A stretch of DNA of 64,000 bases from Bhargavaea sp. CC-171006. GTDB taxonomy: Bacteria > Bacillota > Bacilli > Bacillales_A > Planococcaceae. The notes under the pieces were generated by a model, which worked only from the letters and a program-made list of their open reading frames with translations, made no database searches and had not been told where the DNA came from. The DNA is taken from positions 124,001 through 188,000 of the forward strand of contig NZ_QUZH01000023.1 in assembly GCF_009761675.1 (NCBI RefSeq). The letters are read 5' to 3'. Position numbers and translations under genes: made by a program. This document shows positions 56,799 to 64,000 of this stretch, one piece after another (the first letter of the stretch is position 1; each line of letters starts with the position of its first letter).

Positions 56799-58139
56799 TC
56801 AGTAGACCGAGGTATTCTCACTCGATATATTCTCGAGGATCTCCTTGACCCGGGCTAGGAACCGTCCTGCCACGAGGCCGTCCAGCACGCGGTGATCGAG
56901 GGAGAGGCACAGATTGACCATGTCGCGGGCTGCGAACATGCCTCCATCCATGATGACCGGGCGCTTGACGATCGATTCCACCTGGAGAATCGCAGCCTGC
57001 GGATAATTGATGATCCCCATCGACTGGACGGAACCGAACGAACCGGTGTTGTTCACCGTGAACGTTCCGCCCTGCATCTCTTCGGATTTCAGTTTTCCGC
57101 TCCGGACCTTATCGGCCAGCTCCTTGACCTCGCGCGCGATGCCTTTGATTGTCTTTTCGTCGGCATCCCTGATGACCGGAACGAACAGGGCATCTTCTGT
57201 CGCGACAGCGATTGAGATGTTGATCGCCTTTTTCTGGACGATCTTGTCGCCCGCCCACATCGAGTTCATCATCGGGAATTCCTTCAGCGCCTGGGCTACG
57301 GCCTTCACGAAAAAGGCGAAGTAAGTCAGGCCGAAGCCTTCCTTGCTCTTAAACTCGTTCTTGATGGAATCGCGGTACTGGACGAGGCCCGTCACATCGA
57401 CTTCGACCATCGTCCAGGCATGCGGCGCTTCCTGTTTGGAACGCAGCATATTGTTCGCGATCGCGCGGCGTACGCCGGAGACCGGAATTTCCACGTCGCC
57501 TGCAGCTGTCTGGACGCCCGCCGGCTGGCGTCCAGGCTGTTCTGCCGGAGCAGGTGCCGCACCCGTTTTTGGCTGCTCGGCCCGGGTTTGCGCCGGCTCA
57601 TGCTGTGGTCCGTCGGATTGCGTCGGGATATTCCCCGACTCGATCAGCCGCATAAGATCCTTCCTCGTGATCCTGCCTCCGCGGCCCGAACCCTCTACCT
57701 GCGAAAGATCGATGCCGTGTTCCTGGGAAAGTCGCAGCACGGCGGGTGAATACCTCGCACCTGATGGATCGGCTTTCGCCGGAGTGGAAGACCCTCCGGT
57801 CCCCGACAGCTTTTCATGCTGATCAGAGCCGGCAGCCGGCATCTCGTTCGCCGGTTCGCTTTCTGCGGGCGCGGCCTTGGCTTCTGCCGATTCTCCGCCT
57901 TCCGTCTCAATCGTGCAGACAGCCGCCCCGACTTCTAGTGTGTCGCCTTCACTGGCGATGAGTTCCTTGATTGTGCCGGAGAAGGAAGACGGGATCTCTG
58001 CCGTCACCTTATCCGTATTGACCTCGGCGAGGGGGTCGTATTTCTCGACCGTATCTCCCGGTTTCACGAGCCAGCGTTCAATGGTGCCCTCGGTGACGCT
58101 TTCGCCCAGCTGGGGCATGGTGATTGTTTGTTTCGCCAC
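56799..58139 (-). CDS. bkdB: Branched-chain 2-oxo acid dehydrogenase E2 (BkdB)
   Basis: A 446-residue dihydrolipoyl acyltransferase: one lipoyl domain with Lys in EVNTDKVTAEIPS, a Pro/Ala/Glu linker, peripheral subunit-binding domain (YSPAVLRLSQEHGIDLSQVEGSGRGGRITRKDL), second linker and the catalytic domain ending in LSLDHRVLDGLVAGRFL. GTG start at 58139 follows GGAGG. Last gene of the bkd operon. Confidence 0.95.
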   Translation of the reverse strand: MAKQTITMPQLGESVTEGTIERWLVKPGDTVEKYDPLAEVNTDKVTAEIPSSFSGTIKELIASEGDTLEVGAAVCTIETEGGESAEAKAAPAESEPANEMPAAGSDQHEKLSGTGGSSTPAKADPSGARYSPAVLRLSQEHGIDLSQVEGSGRGGRITRKDLMRLIESGNIPTQSDGPQHEPAQTRAEQPKTGAAPAPAEQPGRQPAGVQTAAGDVEIPVSGVRRAIANNMLRSKQEAPHAWTMVEVDVTGLVQYRDSIKNEFKSKEGFGLTYFAFFVKAVAQALKEFPMMNSMWAGDKIVQKKAINISIAVATEDALFVPVIRDADEKTIKGIAREVKELADKVRSGKLKSEEMQGGTFTVNNTGSFGSVQSMGIINYPQAAILQVESIVKRPVIMDGGMFAARDMVNLCLSLDHRVLDGLVAGRFLARVKEILENISSENTSVY

Positions 58140-58159
58140 TTGGTAGCCCTCCGTCCGTA

Positions 58160-59143
58160 TCAGAATTCCGCGAGATCGCGCATCGCTTTCTCGACCTTGT
58201 CCGGATTGATCATGAAGTATTTCTCCATTGTCGGTGCGTATGGCATGGCCGGCACGTCCGGCCCGGCCAGGCGCTGGATCGGTGCGTCCAGGTCGAACAG
58301 GCACTCTTCCGCGATGATGGCCGCCACTTCACTCATGATGCTGCCTTCCTTGTTGTCTTCCGTGACAAGAAGCACCTTGCCCGTTTTCGAGGCCGCCTCG
58401 GCAATCGCTTCACGGTCAAGCGGGTAAACCGTTCTGAGGTCAAGGACATGAACAGATATGCCGTCCTCGGCAAGCCGCTCGGCTGCCTGAAGGGCAAAGT
58501 GAACCGCGAGGCCGTAGGTGATGACGGTGATGTCCTCACCCTCGCGCTTGACGTCCGCCTTTCCGATCGGAAGGGTGTAGTCCTCATCCGGAACCTCGCC
58601 TTTGATCAGCCGGTAGGCGCGCTTATGTTCAAAGAACAGGACCGGATCGTCGTCACGGATGGCCGCTTTCAGAAGCCCCTTGGCATCATAAGGCGTCGAA
58701 GGAATGACGATCTTAAGCCCCGGCTGGTTGGCGAAAACCGCCTCCACCGACTGGGAATGGTAAAGGGCGCCATGGACGCCGCCGCCGAACGGGGCGCGCA
58801 CGACGATCGGGCAGTTCCAGTCGTTGTTCGAGCGGTAGCGGATACGCGCCGCCTCGGAGATGATCTGGTTGACTGCCGGCATGATGAAGTCCGCAAACTG
58901 CATTTCCGCGATCGGGCGCATGCCGTACATGGCTGCGCCGATTCCGACTCCTGCAATCGCCGACTCGGCAAGCGGCGTGTCGATGACACGCTCTTCGCCG
59001 AACTGGTCATAGAGTCCCTGTGTCGCTTTGAAGACGCCGCCTTTTTTTCCGACGTCCTCGCCGAGGATAAAGACGTTGTCGTCACGCTCCATCTCTTCTT
59101 TCATCGCGAGCGTAATGGCATCGATATAGGACCGTACCGCCAT
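58160..59143 (-). CDS. bkdAB: Branched-chain 2-oxo acid dehydrogenase E1 beta (BkdAB)
   Basis: A 327-residue transketolase-like beta subunit: ILGEDVGKKGGVFKATQGL, DTPLAESAIAGVGIGAAM, EMQFADFIMPAVNQI, and YHSQSVEA in the BCKDH-type position. With E1 alpha it decarboxylates 2-oxo acids from Leu, Ile and Val. The ATG overlaps the bkdAA stop (TAATG). Confidence 0.95.
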   Translation of the reverse strand: MAVRSYIDAITLAMKEEMERDDNVFILGEDVGKKGGVFKATQGLYDQFGEERVIDTPLAESAIAGVGIGAAMYGMRPIAEMQFADFIMPAVNQIISEAARIRYRSNNDWNCPIVVRAPFGGGVHGALYHSQSVEAVFANQPGLKIVIPSTPYDAKGLLKAAIRDDDPVLFFEHKRAYRLIKGEVPDEDYTLPIGKADVKREGEDITVITYGLAVHFALQAAERLAEDGISVHVLDLRTVYPLDREAIAEAASKTGKVLLVTEDNKEGSIMSEVAAIIAEECLFDLDAPIQRLAGPDVPAMPYAPTMEKYFMINPDKVEKAMRDLAEF

Positions 59144-60150
59144 TATTCATCCCCTCCCTGTTCCGCATAAACGTATTTCAGTGCCGCTTCCGGTTCCGCG
59201 TAAGGAGCCGCTTCCGCATAGTCCGTCGCTTCGTTGACGACCTGCTTTACACGGTCTTCCATTTCTTTCTCCGTTTCGTCATCCAGCACGCCCGCTTCCT
59301 TCAGATAGGCCGCGAAACGCGGGATCGGATCCTTTTCCCTCTCCGCCTTCAGGTCTTCCTCGGAGCGGTATGCGCGGTGGTCGTCATCAGACGAGTGCGC
59401 GGTCAGGCGATAGCAGATCGTTTCGACGAGCGTCGGGCCTTCTCCGGAACGGGCCCGGTCGGCAGCCGCCTTGACGACTTCATAGACGGCGAGCGGATCC
59501 GTGCCGTCCACCGTATGGCCCGGCATTCCGTAACCCGGCGCGCGGTCTGAAACGTATTCACACGCAAGCTGTTTTTCGAGAGGAACGGAGATTGCGTATT
59601 TATTGTTTTCCACCATGATGATGGTCGGCAGCTTGTGGACTCCCGCGAAGTTGGCACCTTCATGGAAATCACCCTGGTTGGAAGAACCTTCACCGAGTGT
59701 CACAAACGTGATAAAGTCCTTTTTCTTGATCTTGCCCGCCAACGCCACACCGACAGCATGTGGCAGCTGTGTGGTAACTGGAGAGGAACCGGTGAGGATG
59801 CGGTTCTTTTTCTGGCCGAAGTGGCCCGGCATCTGCCGGCCGCCGGAGTTGGGATCTTCAGCTTTCGCGAATGCGCTCAGCATCAGGTCTTTCGGCGTCA
59901 TGCCGAAGTGGAGGACGACCCCCATATCCCGGTAGTACGGTGCAATATAGTCTTTTTCGGTATCCAGCGCGAATGCGGCGCCTACCTGTGCCGCCTCCTG
60001 TCCCTGACAGGAAATGACGAACGGGATCTTGCCGGAACGGTTCAGCAGCCACATGCGTTCATCAAGCCTGCGGGCAGTCAGCATCGTCTCGTACATGCGC
60101 AGGACCTGTTCATTCGTTAGCCCCAGCTGTTCATGACGGTTATTGGTCAT
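59143..60150 (-). CDS. bkdAA: Branched-chain 2-oxo acid dehydrogenase E1 alpha (BkdAA)
   Basis: A 335-residue ThDP-binding subunit: RMWLLNRSGKIPFVISCQGQEAAQVG, YYRDMGVVLHFGM, the ThDP motif GEGSSNQGDFHEGANFAGVHKLP and the regulatory loop YRLTAHSSDDDHRAYR. Forms the E1 heterotetramer with BkdAB. Follows lpdV by 20 bp. Confidence 0.95.
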   Translation of the reverse strand: MTNNRHEQLGLTNEQVLRMYETMLTARRLDERMWLLNRSGKIPFVISCQGQEAAQVGAAFALDTEKDYIAPYYRDMGVVLHFGMTPKDLMLSAFAKAEDPNSGGRQMPGHFGQKKNRILTGSSPVTTQLPHAVGVALAGKIKKKDFITFVTLGEGSSNQGDFHEGANFAGVHKLPTIIMVENNKYAISVPLEKQLACEYVSDRAPGYGMPGHTVDGTDPLAVYEVVKAAADRARSGEGPTLVETICYRLTAHSSDDDHRAYRSEEDLKAEREKDPIPRFAAYLKEAGVLDDETEKEMEDRVKQVVNEATDYAEAAPYAEPEAALKYVYAEQGGDE

Positions 60151-60170
60151 CTTACGGTTTCCCCCTTTGA

Positions 60171-61598
60171 TTACATATGGATGGCCTTGCCGTCGACGGC
60201 AAGTGCCGCTTCACCCATCACTTCGCTCAGGGAAGGATGCGGGTGGACAAGGGACGCGACTTCCCAAGGCGTTGCATCAAGGACTTTCGCCAGGCCAGCC
60301 TCGGAGATCATGTCGGTGACATGAGGGCCGATCATATGGATGCCCAGGATATCGTCAGTGGCCTTGTCGGCGATGATTTTCACGAAGCCTTCGGACTCCC
60401 CGTGGACGAGCGCCTTTCCGATGGCCTTGAATGGGAATTTGCCGATTTTGACCTCGAAGCCCCGTTCTTTGGCTTGCTGCTCCGTGATGCCGACCGAAGC
60501 CGCCTCAGGGCTCGAATAGATACATTTTGGCACCATGTCCGGGTCGACCGGATGGGCATCCGTTCTCGCGATATGCTCGACTGCGGATATCCCTTCATGG
60601 GATGCCACGTGAGCCAGCTGGAGACCGCCGATCACATCTCCGATCGCATAAATATGGGACTCTTTCGTCTGGTAGGTCTTCTTGGTCTTAATGAATCCCC
60701 GGTCAAGCTCAATATCAGTGTTTTCCAGGCCGATGCCCTCCGTGTTGGCCTGCCGGCCGACGCTTACGAGCATCTTTTCCGCGGTGAATGTTTCTGTCCC
60801 TTGGCCGATCTTCGCGTCGATGGAAACTGAATCCGCCTGCTTGTTCAGGGAGTCGGGAAGCACTTCAGCCGAAGTGGCAAACCGGATGCCGCGTTTTTTC
60901 AGCAGTTTCTCCATCTCGCGGGAAACATCCGCATCCTCTGTCGGCAGGATCCTTTCCGCATATTCGATGACGGTGACATCTACACCAAAGTCATTCAGCA
61001 TCGAGGCCCACTCGATCCCGATGACACCGCCGCCTACGATCAGGATGGAAGCGGGCAGCTTATCGAGAGCGAGCGCCTCATCCGATGTGAGGACGGTCGT
61101 GCCGTCAATCTCAAGTCCGGGCAGGGTGCGCGGTCTGGAGCCGGTCGCGACGATGACGTTCTGGGGAATGAGGATGTCATTTTCCCTGCCGTCTTCATAC
61201 TCGACCGAGATGGTGCCGGGCATCGGGGAGAAGATGGATGGGCCCAATATTCTGCCGATCCCCTCGTAGACGTCGATTTTCCCTTTTTTCATCAGTACAC
61301 GGACACCGTTATGCAGTCCGTCGACAATCGACTGCTTGCGTTGCTGCACCCGGTCGAATGCCAGTTTGACTTCTCCGGTCATCACACCGAACGACTCTGA
61401 TTCCTCTTTGGCAAGACGGTAAACTTCGGCACTGCGGAGCAGAGCCTTGGAGGGGATACAGCCGCGATGCAGGCAGGTGCCGCCCAGCTTTCCTTTTTCG
61501 ACGACCGCCGTCTTGAGCCCCAGCTGTGCAGAACGGATGGCGGCTACATAGCCGCCGGTTCCGCCGCCAAGGATGACGACATCATATTCAAGAGCCAT
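60171..61598 (-). CDS. lpdV: Dihydrolipoyl dehydrogenase E3 (LpdV)
   Basis: A 475-residue flavoprotein: FAD loop ILGGGTGGYVAAIRSAQLG, redox disulfide GGTCLHRGCIPSKALL, NAD loop IVGGGVIGIEWASML, FAD-binding YAIGDVIGG and catalytic HPHPSLSEVMGEA. Reoxidises lipoamide on E2. Second of the structural genes, 45 bp after bcd. Confidence 0.95.
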   Translation of the reverse strand: MALEYDVVILGGGTGGYVAAIRSAQLGLKTAVVEKGKLGGTCLHRGCIPSKALLRSAEVYRLAKEESESFGVMTGEVKLAFDRVQQRKQSIVDGLHNGVRVLMKKGKIDVYEGIGRILGPSIFSPMPGTISVEYEDGRENDILIPQNVIVATGSRPRTLPGLEIDGTTVLTSDEALALDKLPASILIVGGGVIGIEWASMLNDFGVDVTVIEYAERILPTEDADVSREMEKLLKKRGIRFATSAEVLPDSLNKQADSVSIDAKIGQGTETFTAEKMLVSVGRQANTEGIGLENTDIELDRGFIKTKKTYQTKESHIYAIGDVIGGLQLAHVASHEGISAVEHIARTDAHPVDPDMVPKCIYSSPEAASVGITEQQAKERGFEVKIGKFPFKAIGKALVHGESEGFVKIIADKATDDILGIHMIGPHVTDMISEAGLAKVLDATPWEVASLVHPHPSLSEVMGEAALAVDGKAIHM

Positions 61599-61643
61599 GG
61601 GGTGGCCTCCTTTATCCTTTAAGGTTGCAAGGTGTGTTTGCCG

Positions 61644-62741
61644 TCAGCGGCGGTGGAGTGTATCCTTGCCGTTGCGCAGAAACTGGCTGCGCGATTTCGC
61701 TACGTTTGCGATGCGCTCTTCCGCAAGGCGGTCGGCCGCTGCATAGGAAGGGATGCCGTCACGTTTCGAAATCTCGAACACCTTTTCAATCGTGTCGTAG
61801 ATCTTTTCAACTTTCTTCATAGCGCGCTCACGGTTGTAGCCTTCCAGCTCATCGGCCACATTGATGACGCCGCCCGCATTGATGATGTAGTCTGGCGCAT
61901 AAACGATGCCCATCTCATGGATGCGGTCCCCGTGTTCAGGTGTCTTAAGCTGATTATTCGCCGACCCAGCGATCACTTTCGCCTTCAGCTGAGGGATTGT
62001 CTCGTCATTGATGGTCGCACCAAGCGCGCAAGGCGCATAGATGTCGCATTCCACACCGTAGATGTCATTGATCCCGACCGCTTCCGCATCGAACTCCTCC
62101 ACTGCGCGACGGACTGCTTCTTCGCTGATGTCAGTCACGATCAGCTTCGCGCCTTCCTCATGCAAGTGGCGGCAAAGAGTGAACGCCACGTTACCGACAC
62201 CCTGGACCGCTATTGTCTTGCCTTCGAGTGAATCGGAACCAAAGGCTTCCTTGGCGGCAGCTTTCATCCCACGGTAAACACCGTAGGCAGTGACCGGGGA
62301 CGGATTGCCGGAGGAACCTTCATGTGTCGGGGAAATACCGGTGACAAAATCCGTTTCCTGATGGATGACGTCCATATCCTCTTCTGTCGTGCCGACATCT
62401 TCAGCCGTGATGTAGCGGCCATTCAGGCCTTGGATATACCGTCCGAATGCACGGAACAGCTCTTCATTTTTATCGGTTTTCGGATTGCCGATGATCACGG
62501 TCTTGCCGCCGCCCAGGTTCAGGCCTGCTGCCGCGTTTTTGTAGGTCATGCCTTTTGCAAGGCGGAGTGCATCGATGACAGCTTCCTCTTCCGTCGCGTA
62601 CGTCCACATCCGGGCGCCGCCAAGCGCCGGGCCGAGCGTCGTGTCGTGAATGGCGATGATCGCCTTCAGTCCGGATGTCTTGTCGTGGCAGAACACCACT
62701 TGTTCGTAATCACTTTCCTCGAGGTATTTAAACAATTCCAT
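61644..62741 (-). CDS. bcd: Leucine dehydrogenase (branched-chain amino acid dehydrogenase)
   Basis: A 365-residue Glu/Leu/Phe/Val dehydrogenase: GGARMWTY, catalytic Lys in [21 protein letters not shown] domain [12 protein letters not shown] and PCALGATIN. Removes the amino group of Leu, Val and Ile to give the keto acids used by BCKDH. MELFKYL at 62741 is chosen among three adjacent ATGs (GGAGG 9 nt upstream). It begins 36 bp after bkdR. Confidence 0.95.
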   Translation of the reverse strand: MELFKYLEESDYEQVVFCHDKTSGLKAIIAIHDTTLGPALGGARMWTYATEEEAVIDALRLAKGMTYKNAAAGLNLGGGKTVIIGNPKTDKNEELFRAFGRYIQGLNGRYITAEDVGTTEEDMDVIHQETDFVTGISPTHEGSSGNPSPVTAYGVYRGMKAAAKEAFGSDSLEGKTIAVQGVGNVAFTLCRHLHEEGAKLIVTDISEEAVRRAVEEFDAEAVGINDIYGVECDIYAPCALGATINDETIPQLKAKVIAGSANNQLKTPEHGDRIHEMGIVYAPDYIINAGGVINVADELEGYNRERAMKKVEKIYDTIEKVFEISKRDGIPSYAAADRLAEERIANVAKSRSQFLRNGKDTLHRR

Positions 62742-62777
62742 CATCATTCTCCTCCTTGTGGTCATGTACACGGCCTG

Positions 62778-64000
62778 TCACACAAGCCGGTGCTTCTCCA
62801 GTTTGTAATAAAGCGTTCGGACCGAGATTCCGAGCTGTTTGGCAGCATCGGCCTTGTTCCCTCCGCATGATGTAAGCGCTTCCTTCAAAATTGATTTTTC
62901 GTGGGCATCCAGCTGTTCTGCCAGAGTGCCCCCGGTGCCGCCTCCCTCCGCCTGGAATACGGCGGAGAGTTCAGGCTTATCGAGTAATTTATCTGCAGGC
63001 TGCATAAAAATCAGAGCCCGGCTGATGACGTTTTCCAGCTCCCGGACATTGCCGGGCCAAGTGTGCTGCCTGAGAAGGGAGGCGGCATCCTCGGAAATCT
63101 CCGTGACGGAGCGTCCGAGATCGCGATTGAGTTTAGGCAGCAGTTTTTCGGCAAGGAGCTTGATATCCCCCCTGCGCTGCCGGAGTGGCGGGATATGGAC
63201 GGGCATGCGGTTCAGGCGGTGGAACAGGTCTTCACGAAACTTCCCTTCCCTCATGAGCTTCTCAAGGTTCCGGTTGGTGGCGGCGATGACCCGGACAGAA
63301 ACCGGAACGGGCCGGCTGCCGCCTGATCGGTAAAATTCGTGTTCCTCCAGAATCCTCAGAAGGGCCCCCTGCACATCGGTCGGCAGTTCTCCGATCTCAT
63401 CGATGAACAATGTGCCGCCATGCGCTTCTTCAAACAGGCCCTCGACAACTTCTGTTTTTCTATCCGCTGCCGGTTTCTCGGATCCGAACAGTTCACGTGA
63501 CAGGCGTTCTTCGGGGATCGCCGAGCAGTTGACCCGGACAAAGTTTCCCCGTCCGGCATCGTGGTGGATCGACTGGGCGAATACTTCCTTGCCGGTTCCC
63601 GACTCCCCCCGGAGCAAGATCGGGAGAGGCAGTGTGGCAGCAAGCCTTGCCTGCTGGATCGCCAGCTGCATCTCGGGTGATTCGCCGACCAGATCCTCGA
63701 ACGTGTAACGGGTCTCCAGCGAGCGGATGATACGGCGCGCATGATCGAGTTCATCGGCAAGTTCCCGCATTTCCGTCAGGTCATGGATGATCCCGATGCT
63801 TCCCTTAAGCCTCTCGCCTACAAGGATCGGCGCCACATTGACGACGACTTCCCTCGCCGCAGGTCCGACGCGCATCCTGACTCCCCGGATCGGCCGCCCG
63901 GTTTCAAGCACTTTCATGTGAATACTTTCACCCTCGTTGATATCGACCGTGGCCGGCTTCCCGATAACGTCCGCTTCGGCAAGGCCCGTAAGCCGGGTGT
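62778..64000 (-). CDS. bkdR: Enhancer-binding-type regulator BkdR lacking the GAFTGA loop (N-terminus outside window)
   Basis: The frame stays open to the window edge, so the first part is missing. Visible: end of a PAS domain (LTGLAEADVIGKPATVDI...IGIIHDLTEM), AAA+ domain with Walker A GESGTGKE and Walker B GGTLFIDEIGELP, sensor and R-finger REDLFHRLNRMPV, and a Fis-type HTH (NKADAAKQLGISVRTLYYKLEKH). Where sigma-54 activators carry GAFTGA, this reads ELFGSEKPAADRKTEVVEGLFE. It may act on sigma-A promoters as TyrR does. Target presumably bkd. Confidence 0.88.
   Translation of the reverse strand, partial: TRLTGLAEADVIGKPATVDINEGESIHMKVLETGRPIRGVRMRVGPAAREVVVNVAPILVGERLKGSIGIIHDLTEMRELADELDHARRIIRSLETRYTFEDLVGESPEMQLAIQQARLAATLPLPILLRGESGTGKEVFAQSIHHDAGRGNFVRVNCSAIPEERLSRELFGSEKPAADRKTEVVEGLFEEAHGGTLFIDEIGELPTDVQGALLRILEEHEFYRSGGSRPVPVSVRVIAATNRNLEKLMREGKFREDLFHRLNRMPVHIPPLRQRRGDIKLLAEKLLPKLNRDLGRSVTEISEDAASLLRQHTWPGNVRELENVISRALIFMQPADKLLDKPELSAVFQAEGGGTGGTLAEQLDAHEKSILKEALTSCGGNKADAAKQLGISVRTLYYKLEKHRLV

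Overview
The window is a 64 kb piece of a chromosome from a GC-rich low-G+C-lineage Gram-positive (Firmicutes, order Bacillales). Strong Shine-Dalgarno sites, TTG/GTG starts, Bacillus-type intrinsic terminators, a lysine riboswitch, a proline T-box, LexA boxes of the Bacillus type and gene order shared with Bacillus subtilis (xpaC-yaaN; parEC/plsY/yneR-yneQ-yneP/citB; ccdA-ccdC-yneK; yqjQ-yqjP/proI-namA; dinB-rnz; yqjE/pccB/mce; brxB; bkd) all point there. The base composition and the Staphylococcus-like DapB suggest a Planococcaceae-type genus such as Bhargavaea or a relative, but that is inference. No rRNA, tRNA, CRISPR array, prophage or intact insertion sequence was seen.

Layout. 1-9.7 kb: yaaN-xpaC, a DUF1033 protein, a cold-shock gene with a structured leader, a YkvA-like protein, the ABC-F ATPase YkpA, MsrA, an LCP cell-wall ligase, an AI-2E-family exporter, a short Spo0M-like protein and a MarR regulator. 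9.7-10.65 kb is a gene-poor, AT-richer island. 10.65-12.65 kb: lysine riboswitch plus dapA-dapB. 12.9-22.1 kb: topoisomerase IV (parE-parC, with a LexA box), plsY, yneR/yneQ/yneP and aconitase. 22.2-27.5 kb: small membrane and stress proteins, a lytic transglycosylase, Sco1, the yvrJ/DUF2922/DUF1659 cassette and the cytochrome c biogenesis genes ccdA-thioredoxin-ccdC. 27.7-34.8 kb: a heterodimeric ABC exporter, YolD, a VWA lipoprotein and a UvrX-type Y-family polymerase. 35-42.2 kb: argG-argH, a His/Asp/Arg-rich protein, an SDR and an MBL-fold protein, then a proline T-box with proI and namA. 42.3-47 kb: HelD, rnz and dinB. 47.1-64 kb: peptidase, methylmalonyl-CoA epimerase/carboxylase/mutase, MeaB, BrxB and the branched-chain keto-acid dehydrogenase operon with its regulator.

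How the genes work together. The last 17 kb forms a coherent catabolic block: leucine dehydrogenase and the four BCKDH subunits make branched acyl-CoAs; acyl-CoA carboxylase beta, epimerase, MutAB and MeaB carry propionyl-CoA to succinyl-CoA, which enters the TCA cycle. Amino-acid synthesis is represented by three differently controlled units: dap (lysine riboswitch), proI (T-box, Pro CCT specifier) and argGH (ARG-box-like operators). DNA-damage functions (parEC, uvrX) carry LexA boxes.

The most unusual structures are non-coding. Two intergenic arrays (about 12678-12826 and 33285-33440) consist of degenerate 21-bp units with the core AATGACGAAA, phased almost exactly every 21 bp, with the first half inverted relative to the second; both lie between convergent genes. 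A 150-nt repeat follows directly behind the stop codons of two unrelated genes, and a facing pair of about 115-bp palindromic repeats lies between dinB and a peptidase gene. Among proteins, the bkd activator lacks the GAFTGA sigma-54 contact loop, and no -24/-12 promoter is seen in front of the next gene.
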